A stretch of DNA of 64,000 bases from Prevotella sp. (GTDB lineage Bacteria; Bacteroidota; Bacteroidia; Bacteroidales; Bacteroidaceae), in assembly GCA_017428925.1 (NCBI GenBank), contig JAFRPY010000010.1, forward strand, positions 84,939 through 148,938, in the 5' to 3' direction. Each line of letters begins with the position of its first letter. Within the stretch, counting starts at the first letter, position 1. Position numbers and translations under genes: made by a program. This document shows, one piece after another, positions 44,765 to 53,852 of this stretch. The notes beneath the pieces were generated by a model that saw nothing but the letters and a program-made list of their open reading frames with translations, did not search any database and had not been told where the DNA came from.

Positions 44765-47620
44765 ATGAAGAAATATTCCGTAGCCACATTGCTGATTTTG
44801 CTGCTGATAGCCCTTTGTCTGCTGATGCTTGGAAGGGTGCATCGCCGTCTCGTTGTCTCTATCAACGGGTTTCACCAGCATGCCAGTTCAATCACCATTG
44901 GCAGTGGCAACTCGGGCATTTGTTTCCATAAGGTTCCTGAAGATTTCATAAAGGTCACCCACCAGCAGGGAAGCTTCTCGTGGGAAGTCAATCCCCGATA
45001 CTTGAAGGCCGACTCCCTTTGTTATTATAAAGTGAACGGAAAGAATCCCAACCTGCATCCGATAGGCGAGGGCGACAGCATTGTGGTCAGCGTGGGAAAG
45101 AAAACGCTCAGTCTGAATCATGACCAGATAGAAGTTGCATTGAGCGGGATTACTTCCCAGTACGTGCTCCTGCGAAATGTGCTCGATATCGTCAATAATA
45201 GTCAAGATCAAGCCGTAAGGCTTAAGGATGACCACGGGCTGAAATCGTTTCTCTGGCGTACGCGTAGTCAGCACCTTTGGGGCACTTCTTATGGTGACTG
45301 GCAGCTGGTGATTCTCGACTGCCGAACCCGTTTGATAGGTGACTCGGGGGAAATCGCCTATATGGACCATGGCACTACGCTCGAACTGACGCCCAACCAG
45401 GCAGATATCTTCAAAATTCAGTTCTTTTATATTGCCGACTACAGTTACCAGACGAATAAGGCTGACCGCCATTCGCTTAACATCGATGGGGTGAATTATC
45501 AGGCCAAGGCTATGCTCAGCACCACTGAATGGACTGCGGGACATGCTCTGATAAAACCTTCTGCCAAAGAAGGACTCGACGTTTTCTTCCCCAAGGCCGT
45601 CACGTATGTGGAAGATCTCGACACCCTGCGCTCGTTTATGAAGTCGAGTACAAATATGCTAACCATGATGCAGATGGACGGCTCGTTTCCTGTGGCACGC
45701 AATCTCTATGTGCCTCATTTCTCGGGAGCCGTCAGTCAATACATCTGCAACATTTTCCTCGATAACGACAGCGTAATGCTGCGCAACGGTGAAACAACAC
45801 TGAAAGTAAAGACGGGGTGGAACCTGCTTCCCTCCCTGCAAAAGACCACTTTCCGCAGTGCGCAACATGAGGAACTGTTCGTCAGTTGCGGAATCATCAA
45901 CTATCGTTTCATTCTTTCCTATCTGTGGCTTCCGCTGGCAATCTTCTTGATGATAATCTTAGTGTGGCCTTGGCTCACCGACACTTCTAAAATTGTGCAG
46001 CGAAGGGGGCTCAACACTCGTCGCAATGACCTCACGCCTTATTTCCGCACAATTACCTTTCTGGCCTTTGCCTATTGCGTCTGCAAAGTGATGATAACTT
46101 TCAAGTTGTCGTACTCTTTTCCCTATTTCGAAGAACTCACTGGGGGCATCACAGTTTCGGCAGCGTTGATGCTGATGCTTTTCTTCATTGTTTCGTTGAT
46201 ACTGAACCGCGATTTCCTGACGGCAACTCTTCGCAACCGTCAGCGGGCTCATCGCCATTGGATAGCCTTGGGACTGTCAGCTCTTGGTGTGCTGCTCTGC
46301 TATATTGCCATGCGATGGATGGACAGCAACTATAATGCTCCTTTTCTCAACGCCTATCTGCCTGACGACCTTTACAGTATAAATCTTTTGAAATGGCAAG
46401 AACTGAGCGGCATGAACGATTTGCATCGCAGCATTCCTTACAGTCTGCTGTTTGCCAATCTTACGGCAATGGTCATACTTTTCGTAATGACACTTCCTGT
46501 CGTCCGCGATATGAAGAATCCAATAGAGGGATGGATGTCGCGGTACTATGCCCTTGTCGATAAATGGGCCTCATCCCTGACTCTTGGGATGGGAGAAAAC
46601 ACCACCACTGTTATGGAGGGGACTTCTCATGTGCTGCTTTTCCTACTTAAATACGCATTGGTGCCGTTGTTGCTGGTGTTCTTGGTGTCATTGCTGCCAG
46701 GAAACTTCGCCACCGCTTTCATAACGCTGTTTCTTATCATCGGCATGAGTTGGACGCTCTCCAATATCACTTTCAAGCATGGGCGCATAGTGGCCTTTGT
46801 GGAAATGATTGTCGTTGCCTTGCTATTCGTCATGGCAGCGGCGGTGAAGGCCGATATGGGATATACGACCAACCTCTTTGGCATCTTCTTCGCTGTCATA
46901 CTTTTCTATTTCATGCAGGAACGCGGCGGTTACGATTTCGGTCATCAGCAGGCCAACAGGTTGGAAAGACGGTGGATTCCGCGGCTAATCATTCTCTCCG
47001 TCATACTTGTCTTCTCGGTGCCAATGCTGTTATCGAGGCTGCTCGATACAGAGAAAGTGGCCTATAGCCGAGCCACCCGAAGATTCAATATGTATTCGCA
47101 GTTTGAAAAATACCGCAATTCAGGCTATCGCTATGCGTTGAGCGATACCGAGTTTATGACCGTGATGGTGCATTATATGTATAACATCAGCGGAAAAGAC
47201 CCGCTCTCCAACGAGCATCACTTCCTGCATCCGTCCGTGTCGTCAGGTCAGTCGCCGGTAGTACTCAACGATGTGTCGCTGCAGGGTGCATTCTTCGGAG
47301 CCTACGGACTTCTGGCTTATATTGTTTATTTCGGATTGCTTGCCTTGCTGGCATGGCTTGTGTTGACCTATAGTTTCCATGAACCCAGTGGTATCCTGCA
47401 TTCCCAGTTGCGTTGGCGGGTATTGGCAGTGCTGATGTGGGTAGGCACGACGCTCTATCTTTACATCTCCTATTTGGGACAATTGCCGTTTACTGGCCGA
47501 CTGAACCCTGGTTTTGGTGTTGATTCCGTTGGTGAGATGCTTGAAACGGCGCTGCTGCTTTCGTTCATGACGGCAACGGCACTGAAAATTGAAAAAGTAA
47601 ATAATAAAAATGGATATTAA
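44765..47620 (+). CDS. Large membrane protein: FHA-like extracytoplasmic part plus SEDS (RodA/FtsW)-like region
   Basis: 951 aa. One membrane helix (YSVATLLILLLIALCLLMLG), then about 370 beta-rich residues with SSITIGSGNSGICFH, SFSWEVNPRYLK and KVNGKNPNLHPIGEGDSIVV, resembling an FHA fold. From residue about 390 there are ten or more membrane segments. The last third lines up with RodA: FEKYRNSGYRYALSDTEF (cf. GYNVHQSEIAIGS), VSLQGAFFGAYGLLAYIVY (cf. GEEEGFLGS) and LPFTGRLNPGFGVDSVGEM (cf. IGIPLPFFSYGGSS). I infer a divergent lipid II polymerase. First gene of the cluster; overlaps the next by 11 bp. Confidence 0.7.
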   Translation: MKKYSVATLLILLLIALCLLMLGRVHRRLVVSINGFHQHASSITIGSGNSGICFHKVPEDFIKVTHQQGSFSWEVNPRYLKADSLCYYKVNGKNPNLHPIGEGDSIVVSVGKKTLSLNHDQIEVALSGITSQYVLLRNVLDIVNNSQDQAVRLKDDHGLKSFLWRTRSQHLWGTSYGDWQLVILDCRTRLIGDSGEIAYMDHGTTLELTPNQADIFKIQFFYIADYSYQTNKADRHSLNIDGVNYQAKAMLSTTEWTAGHALIKPSAKEGLDVFFPKAVTYVEDLDTLRSFMKSSTNMLTMMQMDGSFPVARNLYVPHFSGAVSQYICNIFLDNDSVMLRNGETTLKVKTGWNLLPSLQKTTFRSAQHEELFVSCGIINYRFILSYLWLPLAIFLMIILVWPWLTDTSKIVQRRGLNTRRNDLTPYFRTITFLAFAYCVCKVMITFKLSYSFPYFEELTGGITVSAALMLMLFFIVSLILNRDFLTATLRNRQRAHRHWIALGLSALGVLLCYIAMRWMDSNYNAPFLNAYLPDDLYSINLLKWQELSGMNDLHRSIPYSLLFANLTAMVILFVMTLPVVRDMKNPIEGWMSRYYALVDKWASSLTLGMGENTTTVMEGTSHVLLFLLKYALVPLLLVFLVSLLPGNFATAFITLFLIIGMSWTLSNITFKHGRIVAFVEMIVVALLFVMAAAVKADMGYTTNLFGIFFAVILFYFMQERGGYDFGHQQANRLERRWIPRLIILSVILVFSVPMLLSRLLDTEKVAYSRATRRFNMYSQFEKYRNSGYRYALSDTEFMTVMVHYMYNISGKDPLSNEHHFLHPSVSSGQSPVVLNDVSLQGAFFGAYGLLAYIVYFGLLALLAWLVLTYSFHEPSGILHSQLRWRVLAVLMWVGTTLYLYISYLGQLPFTGRLNPGFGVDSVGEMLETALLLSFMTATALKIEKVNNKNGY

Positions 47621-48713
47621 GAAGATACTGAATTTCCTGAAACTGTTTATACTGCTTAAAGCCTACTGGGTGTTCCCCGCGCTCTATCTGTTGGGGGCAA
47701 TGGTCAGTTATTTCTTTACCGACGGCAGTTTCTCGTTCCCTGCACTGGTGTTTTCCACAGTGCTCGGTGCCCTTGTCTATTCCGTCACACGTTCATGGCT
47801 GTCCCACGAATACGACACCGACGAACTTGACTTTATCGGACTTAGCGAAGAGGATGACCCTGACAACCGGAAGACCAATGTATTGGACTTTTTCCGTGGA
47901 ATGCCATATTGGGAGAAAATACTTTGGGTGGTGTCAGTAATCATGCTCGTTGTGGCAACATTTATGACTGCCGGCGGTCTGGCCATCATCTTCAGGCACG
48001 ACATCAGCACGCTGATGTATATCGTTGCGGCTACGCTGATGGTGGCTTTCTTGGTGCTTCTCATGATGATAGCTCGCCGCCGTGTCATCATCGGCATCGT
48101 GTTGCTTTATATCCTGCTGATGGTGCCTACAGGCTTTCTTTTTACCCATGAATATATTTACTCTTCGATGATGACCGATCGCGACGTACGTCTTTCTCGT
48201 TCGTTTATCGAAACCAAGCAGTCGCAACTCCATCAGCTTAGCAATGTGCTCGATGATAATGCAGGGAGTCAGAAAAAAGGCAGTCGGTTAGCAGAAGTGA
48301 AGCGGCAGGTGGAATCACTCTATTCACAGACAGGTGAACTCCAGGCAATGATGGACGAAGCCAACTGGCTCAACATCAGCGACGAAGAGCTGTCATCTTT
48401 CGTTTCTAAGGCCCGTTTGCTGCAGCTTCAGTTGGAAGAGATTGTCAAAACCAATGAGGTACGCAACCATAAGCGCATCCAGGCAGACGACGAACTGACC
48501 AAGCGTTTTTTCAACAACATGGCCGATAGGGAAGAAAATCGTGTCAATGGCGTGAAAGCCATGCTCAAACAGGCTTCTGGTAAGCAGCCTAAGGTGGAGA
48601 GCTATAATAAGTCAGCGTTGAAAGTGAGCATGCTGGTAGCTGCCGTTATCTGCTATTTGCCGCTGGTGCTTGCCATGCTGGTGGCCATGAGCCGTAAAAG
48701 AAGTGATGAGTGA
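47610..48713 (+). CDS. Membrane protein with extracytoplasmic coiled coil
   Basis: 367 aa. Four or five membrane segments in the first 190 residues (LKAYWVFPALYLLGAMVSYF, ILWVVSVIMLVVATFM, MYIVAATLMVAFLVLLMM, IIGIVLLYILLMVPTGFL), then about 140 residues of charged coiled coil (ETKQSQLHQLSNVLDD through VRNHKRIQADDELTKRFF) and a final membrane helix VSMLVAAVICYLPLVLAMLV. Resembles a scaffold linking membrane partners. No family recognised. Coupled by overlap to the SEDS-like gene. Confidence 0.7.
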   Translation: MDIKKILNFLKLFILLKAYWVFPALYLLGAMVSYFFTDGSFSFPALVFSTVLGALVYSVTRSWLSHEYDTDELDFIGLSEEDDPDNRKTNVLDFFRGMPYWEKILWVVSVIMLVVATFMTAGGLAIIFRHDISTLMYIVAATLMVAFLVLLMMIARRRVIIGIVLLYILLMVPTGFLFTHEYIYSSMMTDRDVRLSRSFIETKQSQLHQLSNVLDDNAGSQKKGSRLAEVKRQVESLYSQTGELQAMMDEANWLNISDEELSSFVSKARLLQLQLEEIVKTNEVRNHKRIQADDELTKRFFNNMADREENRVNGVKAMLKQASGKQPKVESYNKSALKVSMLVAAVICYLPLVLAMLVAMSRKRSDE

Positions 48714-48728
48714 GTGATAAGTAATTCG

Positions 48729-51212
48729 ATGCAAACGCTCCATGTAAATATATTGCCACTGAGTCTGAAGCAGGACGAACAACAGTCCTATCAGAATTTC
48801 CTGACGGCCATCGGGCAGATGGCTGAGAGGAAGTATTGGAATGGCAAGCGTGTGGCACCTACGCTCAGCATGGATGGTAGCGACCTCACGGTTCAGGGTG
48901 GCCGTCGGCATCTTTCGCCCCACACCATCCATTTCATCCACAGTTCATTGAACCCCTCTGAGCTAACGGATGAAGACCGTGCCCGTGAATGGATGGAGGC
49001 TTTCGAGGTGCTTGTACTGGTGTGCGATGCCCGTGAACTGCTTGAAGAGAAGTCCCTTCGCCACCTGATGACGCGCTATCGTAGCGCCATGAATGTACAC
49101 AAACGCTATCAGGATGCCATCCTGCTGCTCACAGGCGTCGAACAGGTCATGGATATTGTTCCCGGCCGCAATTATACGCACACCATCTTCGGGATGAATG
49201 CCGCCTTCGGCTTGAAGTCCTATAATGGTACTGCCCTGAAGCCTGAGTATCAGCAAGTTTGGAATCGTGTGAGCGATTTGCTGCTGGCACAGAACAAAAT
49301 GTACTTCCGCCTGCGTTCAGGCAAGACAACTGTCAGTCTGCCCACCTATCTTACCTGCCAGAGCCCCGACGTTCCCCTTTCGGGCTATCTCGAACTGCTT
49401 ATGCTGTTCTTCCGCAGGCTGATGACCGACGATAATGTTTATTTTTCAAATATAGGAACAAAAAGAAGATATAATATGCCATTTAATATCAGTAACGTTT
49501 CGAAGATTATTTCAGGCCGCGAGCGGCATGTACGTCTGGCTGTCATCGGGGCAACCTCAAGCGGCAAGACTTATCTGCTCAGCGATTTCGTCGTCGCCAT
49601 GCAGTATCTGGGCTATCGTCCGCTTAACGACATGGATGCCGAGGTCTACCATCGTCCGGCCTCCAACTTTATCAACGATGTGCAGAATCCCGATTCGGGA
49701 ATCACCAAGACGCCCGTTTATGTCTGTCGGAACTACAACCAGTATTCGTCCATATTCGTCAGCTGCAAGAACAGCGACCGCCGTATCCGTGTCGACTTCG
49801 TCGATGTACCGGGCGAGGTGGTGGTAAAGGACAGCCTGCTTGAGTTTCAGGCCATTATGGAGTCGATGCTTGCCAGCAAGTCGAAGCATTTCATCGAGCG
49901 GATATGGCAGCAGGAGGGCGATGTCTCTGTCATAAAGACAGTGGAGTTCGACGGGCGTAAGCCAATGGAAGACGCATCAACCCCGGTCACCACGACCAGT
50001 GCCTCGGGCATCGACCTCATCGGAACGGCATCGGCGGGTTCGTCGCTCTTCGGTAACGACAAGAAGATTGGTCGCCGCACACTGGAGTATGTTTCTACCG
50101 ACAACCGGCTGGACGCCCTCGCCAAGAGTGGTTTCGAGGAAACCAAGAAGTCGGGCCGCCATATCAATGCCCGCGAGCTGTTTATGCACTTCGTCGAGTA
50201 CGACACCGATACGGCCATCCAGGCCATCTACGATGCATGGGACTTCCTGAACATCGATTCACGCATCACCGACAACAATGCCTCTGGCAGCGACCTCTCG
50301 GCAGGCATCAGCCTGAGCGACGACAACCGTACGCGCTTCATGAATGTCTATAAGAAGCATTTCTATTTTCATTATTATACCTACAACGCTACCGACGTGG
50401 TGGTCTGCGACAAGTGTGCGCTGCCGGCATCAGTCGTAGAAACCCGGGGCGACAACGATGTGTTCATGTCCATGATTCGTGCTCTCTCGGCCCTTACCAG
50501 TTTCAAGGAACTCAAGAAGAAACGTTGGTATATGGCATTCAAGGGCATCGACAGCATCATGCAGGAGCGCTATTTCCATCTGCTCTACCAGCAGACTAAG
50601 GACCTTAACCTGGTCTATTCTTTCTTCATGATGCTCTATAAGCGCAAGTTCATTGATTTGCCCAAACTCAGCGAGGCGGTCGACAATCCCTTTGGCGAGG
50701 CCACGACCGACAATTTCGACGACAGTATGGGAACTGCAGAAGACTTGCACGAATTACTTACGGGCCGTAACGTTTCCGAAAAGGTGCTCGCGGCATGCCG
50801 TGTCCATCTTCAGGATATAGGGAAATACTGGAAGTCGTATTTCAAGGAACAGGAAGAATACCGCCAGGCCACTCGCGATACTATCTCCGCCCATATAGAG
50901 AACCGCCTGAAGGCATTCTTGAATATCCCCGACGTGGTGAGGCCTGAACCGGAAGACGAGATGATGAAAATGTTGGGCATGCCGCCTCATGTTTACCTGA
51001 CGGCCACTCCGATTGACTATAATTTCTGCATCGACGGCCATGACCCGCAAGACAAGACCAAGTTCACGGGAGAGTCGCAGGATCCCGAGAACCGCATCTG
51101 CTTTGGTACGCTCCAACTGGCCTCTGATATCCTTCAGAGGGAAAACATGGACCTCGACGACGACTATGCCGACACGGGCATGATACTGAACTATTTCTAT
51201 GGTAACCGATAG
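48729..51212 (+). CDS. Large P-loop GTPase-like protein (possible double-GTPase)
   Basis: 827 aa from the ATG at 48729; a GTG at 48714 would add five residues. Residues 274-281 GATSSGKT follow a hydrophobic strand (HVRLAVI): a Walker A/G1 motif. D359-V-P-G362 in VDFVDVPGEVV fits the GTPase G3 motif. The first 250 residues have GTPase-like strands without a P-loop (FEVLVLVCDARELLEEKS, YQDAILLLTGVEQVMD), which suggests a degenerate first domain as in the double-GTPase proteins of Bacteroidetes conflict systems. NATDVVVCDKCALP may hold the G4 position. No membrane helix. Nucleotide specificity is inference. Confidence 0.7.
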   Translation: MQTLHVNILPLSLKQDEQQSYQNFLTAIGQMAERKYWNGKRVAPTLSMDGSDLTVQGGRRHLSPHTIHFIHSSLNPSELTDEDRAREWMEAFEVLVLVCDARELLEEKSLRHLMTRYRSAMNVHKRYQDAILLLTGVEQVMDIVPGRNYTHTIFGMNAAFGLKSYNGTALKPEYQQVWNRVSDLLLAQNKMYFRLRSGKTTVSLPTYLTCQSPDVPLSGYLELLMLFFRRLMTDDNVYFSNIGTKRRYNMPFNISNVSKIISGRERHVRLAVIGATSSGKTYLLSDFVVAMQYLGYRPLNDMDAEVYHRPASNFINDVQNPDSGITKTPVYVCRNYNQYSSIFVSCKNSDRRIRVDFVDVPGEVVVKDSLLEFQAIMESMLASKSKHFIERIWQQEGDVSVIKTVEFDGRKPMEDASTPVTTTSASGIDLIGTASAGSSLFGNDKKIGRRTLEYVSTDNRLDALAKSGFEETKKSGRHINARELFMHFVEYDTDTAIQAIYDAWDFLNIDSRITDNNASGSDLSAGISLSDDNRTRFMNVYKKHFYFHYYTYNATDVVVCDKCALPASVVETRGDNDVFMSMIRALSALTSFKELKKKRWYMAFKGIDSIMQERYFHLLYQQTKDLNLVYSFFMMLYKRKFIDLPKLSEAVDNPFGEATTDNFDDSMGTAEDLHELLTGRNVSEKVLAACRVHLQDIGKYWKSYFKEQEEYRQATRDTISAHIENRLKAFLNIPDVVRPEPEDEMMKMLGMPPHVYLTATPIDYNFCIDGHDPQDKTKFTGESQDPENRICFGTLQLASDILQRENMDLDDDYADTGMILNYFYGNR

Positions 51213-51331
51213 GGAGAGTGAAGAAAATGAGAAATGGAGAAAATGAGAAATGGAGAAAATCAGAAATTGTAAATTGATAATCGCCGAAGGCGACAATTCT
51301 AAAATCTAAATTCTAAACTCTAAAATCAGAA
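51213..51331 (+). repeat. A/T-rich leader repeat, copy 3
   Basis: GAAATGGAGAAAATGAG units, AATTGTAAATTGATAAT, CGCCGAAGGCG hairpin, TCTAAAT heptamers and AAATCAGAA before the GAP1-like ATG. Within 35-120 nearly identical to the copies at 41482 and 42780. Confidence 0.85.
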
Positions 51332-53794
51332 ATGAAGATAACGATTGACAATAAGGTATATGGGTCGCAGACCAAGGTGATGGGCGATGGGGTGTTGTCC
51401 TACTCGAAGGGAATCTCCAGCGCTGCCGACTCTCTGGGAACGCTCTTCTCGGGACAACTGCCACGCGACTATGCCTCGCTGATTTTCCTCAACAATCCCG
51501 ACAATGGGCTGCACACGGTGATTCATGCCCAGGGAGCCTTCACCACGTTCGAGGAACAGGGGCGGTCTTACGACATGCGCGCCATCTATGAGATTACGGA
51601 TGCCGAGTTCCGCAAGATGGGCAGTCTGCACGAACCACTCATCGCCGCGCTCGACAAACTTCATCGCTACGAGCAGACGGAATATGGGGCTTCGAATCAG
51701 GTAGAAATGGGGCCCACCCCCGACCCCTCCCGAGGGGAGGGGAGTCTTACAACTGATGAGCAGTTGCTGCGGCGGTGTATCGTCTATTGTGTGGTGAATA
51801 ATCGACAGTTGTTTATTCGTTTGGGCAACGACGAGAACTATTATGCCGACCAGGTGCGTCATTCCCGCAAATTGCACAGCTTGCTCAGGGCCATCGACTC
51901 GCTGCCAGAGGATTATCGTGGATTTGCATCTATGGGTTTTTCTGTCGACAGTTCTACCAGCGGCACACGTACGCTTGCCGACCATCTGCTCGTGATTGCC
52001 CATCACGATGATATTTCGCTATGGGGAAACGCTAAGGCTCAGGGGGTACTTCTCGACTGGAGGGGAGCCCAGCCCCAGCTCCTCCAGGAGCCCACCCCCG
52101 ACCCCTCCCGAGGGGAGGGGCTCCTCGCCTCTGTGTCCCCGCTCCTGCGTGGATTCTTGGGAACAATGGCCGTCACGAGGAGTCAGGTGTGCAGTATGTT
52201 CCAACTCATTCCGCAGAATATCGACAACGTCATTCGCGCCCAGCGTCCCGACCGCAACAGCCTGCTCATCCTTTCGGCTGCTTTCAAGGGCGGTAACGGC
52301 AGCTATCGTCATTTCGAAGTGGCACGCAAGATGCTGCCCTTCCTTGTGCAGGGTGTCATCATCAAGGATATCACTATTGCCGACATACTGAATGTCTATC
52401 CTCAGTTGCGCGACGAACTGCAGCCCACCGACTGGCAGTCGAGCTATAAGATTGCCGAGGCCTTGCGCGAAAATGGCGTGACCGATATCTCGAAGGTAAT
52501 GGATTTTGATGCCGAAAAATGGGACATCCGTACAATGGACCCGACCGCCTTCGACCGTCTGCGTCCTTTCTTGACAGATGCCCAGATGAAGACGCTACGG
52601 CGCAAAGCATTGCCTTTCTATTATGAGCAGCCGCCACTGCGGTGTGTGTTCGAGCGGCGAATGACCGAAGAAGAGGCCCGTGCGCTGCTCGACCATCTGT
52701 GGGATAACGACCGCGACAATTATTGTCAGTTCATCAACGATCAGAAGGTTGCCGCTACGGGTTTCCTCAGCCGCGAACCGCTCTGGCGCCAGAAATATGT
52801 GCTCCATAAGGTCAGTCAGGGAATACCGTTGGCTGAGATTCCTCCAGCAATCTGGGGACAGCAGAACGGACTTCTCGACGAAAGCCTTCTCCGATTGCTC
52901 GACGAGAACGGCATCTATCGAAAGAATGCGAACTTGCTTTCCGAGCATGTGGCCTTCTTCGAGCAAAAAGGTCGTCGCACCGAAGCCGTTGAACGCACCT
53001 ATACCTCGATTCTCAATACCAAGCTGCCACGGAATTTCGACGACCTGCTGGCAAAACTCAATGTACCAGTCGTGAGGGCGGAACATTTTGAGGGCATGAA
53101 GAATAACCCCCGGCTGCTCATTGACATTTGTGAGACGCCTCGGAAACTGTCGTTCGAGGCCTTTGCCGACCTTTACGATGCCGTCGGGAAAAAGAATAGC
53201 CAGTTGCCCGAAGGTCTTTTCGACGAAGCTTTCAGCCATTTTGCCAAGGGCTATCTGCGCGAGTGGTTCCGAAACGCACAGGCCTACGAAAGTCAGTATG
53301 TCAAGACCGTGATGCCTGCCTGTCGCCTCAACCGCACTCAGGAGAATGCCCGCCGTTATGTGGTAAGTCAGTTCGGGGAACTCCCTAAAAATGAACTTTC
53401 CGAGCTGGCACAGAAATTCGAGACAGCCTACAAGCACAAACCGCGCACGGCGAAGAACCAGCGCGAGTTTGTCCATAAGATGGAGGCTCTGGGCACTTCC
53501 ACGCCCGAGCTGCTCAAAGCGCTGAAAGAAAAGAGAATGACCACAAGTAACTTGGCAAATCTCTATAGGGAGAGCCGCAGTCTGAAGAATTGGGTGCAAA
53601 ATCATCTGGGTTTGGTGGCCTTCATTGCCGCGGCTGTGGTCGCCTTCGCCATCTTCATCCCCTTCTTGTTCCTCTCCGTTTTGTCACATCACTCTCCGAG
53701 TGCTACGCCTCCTCCCCGTACTGTTGTTCCCGATACCACGGTCACCGATACGTTACAGTCGCATAGTCGTTTGGACATAACTCCTAATTCCTAA
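51332..53794 (+). CDS. GTPase-associated protein, GAP1-like N-terminus, C-terminal membrane anchor
   Basis: 820 aa. The first 130 residues (TIDNKVYGSQTKVMGDGVLS, YSKGISSAADSLGTLFSGQL, YDMRAIYEITDAEFRKMG) resemble the GAP1-N1 domain described in GTPase-associated systems, a match from memory. The middle is all-helical with repeats of LRPFLTDAQMKTLRRKALPF kind. A membrane helix near the end (LVAFIAAAVVAFAIFIPFLF) is followed by a Pro/Thr-rich tail. Two palindromic repeats are translated in frame at residues about 127-139 and 252-265 as PTPDPSRGEG. Probable adaptor between the GTPase and the membrane synthase. Confidence 0.65.
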   Translation: MKITIDNKVYGSQTKVMGDGVLSYSKGISSAADSLGTLFSGQLPRDYASLIFLNNPDNGLHTVIHAQGAFTTFEEQGRSYDMRAIYEITDAEFRKMGSLHEPLIAALDKLHRYEQTEYGASNQVEMGPTPDPSRGEGSLTTDEQLLRRCIVYCVVNNRQLFIRLGNDENYYADQVRHSRKLHSLLRAIDSLPEDYRGFASMGFSVDSSTSGTRTLADHLLVIAHHDDISLWGNAKAQGVLLDWRGAQPQLLQEPTPDPSRGEGLLASVSPLLRGFLGTMAVTRSQVCSMFQLIPQNIDNVIRAQRPDRNSLLILSAAFKGGNGSYRHFEVARKMLPFLVQGVIIKDITIADILNVYPQLRDELQPTDWQSSYKIAEALRENGVTDISKVMDFDAEKWDIRTMDPTAFDRLRPFLTDAQMKTLRRKALPFYYEQPPLRCVFERRMTEEEARALLDHLWDNDRDNYCQFINDQKVAATGFLSREPLWRQKYVLHKVSQGIPLAEIPPAIWGQQNGLLDESLLRLLDENGIYRKNANLLSEHVAFFEQKGRRTEAVERTYTSILNTKLPRNFDDLLAKLNVPVVRAEHFEGMKNNPRLLIDICETPRKLSFEAFADLYDAVGKKNSQLPEGLFDEAFSHFAKGYLREWFRNAQAYESQYVKTVMPACRLNRTQENARRYVVSQFGELPKNELSELAQKFETAYKHKPRTAKNQREFVHKMEALGTSTPELLKALKEKRMTTSNLANLYRESRSLKNWVQNHLGLVAFIAAAVVAFAIFIPFLFLSVLSHHSPSATPPPRTVVPDTTVTDTLQSHSRLDITPNS
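51709..51747. repeat. Palindromic arm inside the GAP1-like gene, copy 1
   Basis: GGGCCCACCCCCGA then CCCCTCCCGAGGGGAGGGG. Read as GPTPDPSRGEGSL. Confidence 0.85.
52086..52125. repeat. Palindromic arm inside the GAP1-like gene, copy 2
   Basis: AGGAGCCCACCCCCGA, CCCCTCCCGAGGGGAGGGG, CTCCT; nearly identical to the copy 377 bp upstream and in the same frame (EPTPDPSRGEGLL). Confidence 0.85.
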
Positions 53795-53846
53795 CTCTAA
53801 ATTCTAAACTCTAAATTCTAAACTCTAAATTCTAAATTCTAAATTC
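53784..53846 (+). repeat. Heptamer tail of the leader repeat, copy 4
   Basis: About eight tandem TCTAAAY heptamers without the CGCCGAAGGCG hairpin, overlapping the GAP1-like stop and ending 6 bp before the GTG of the PBP gene. Confidence 0.8.
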
Positions 53847-53852
53847 AAAAAA

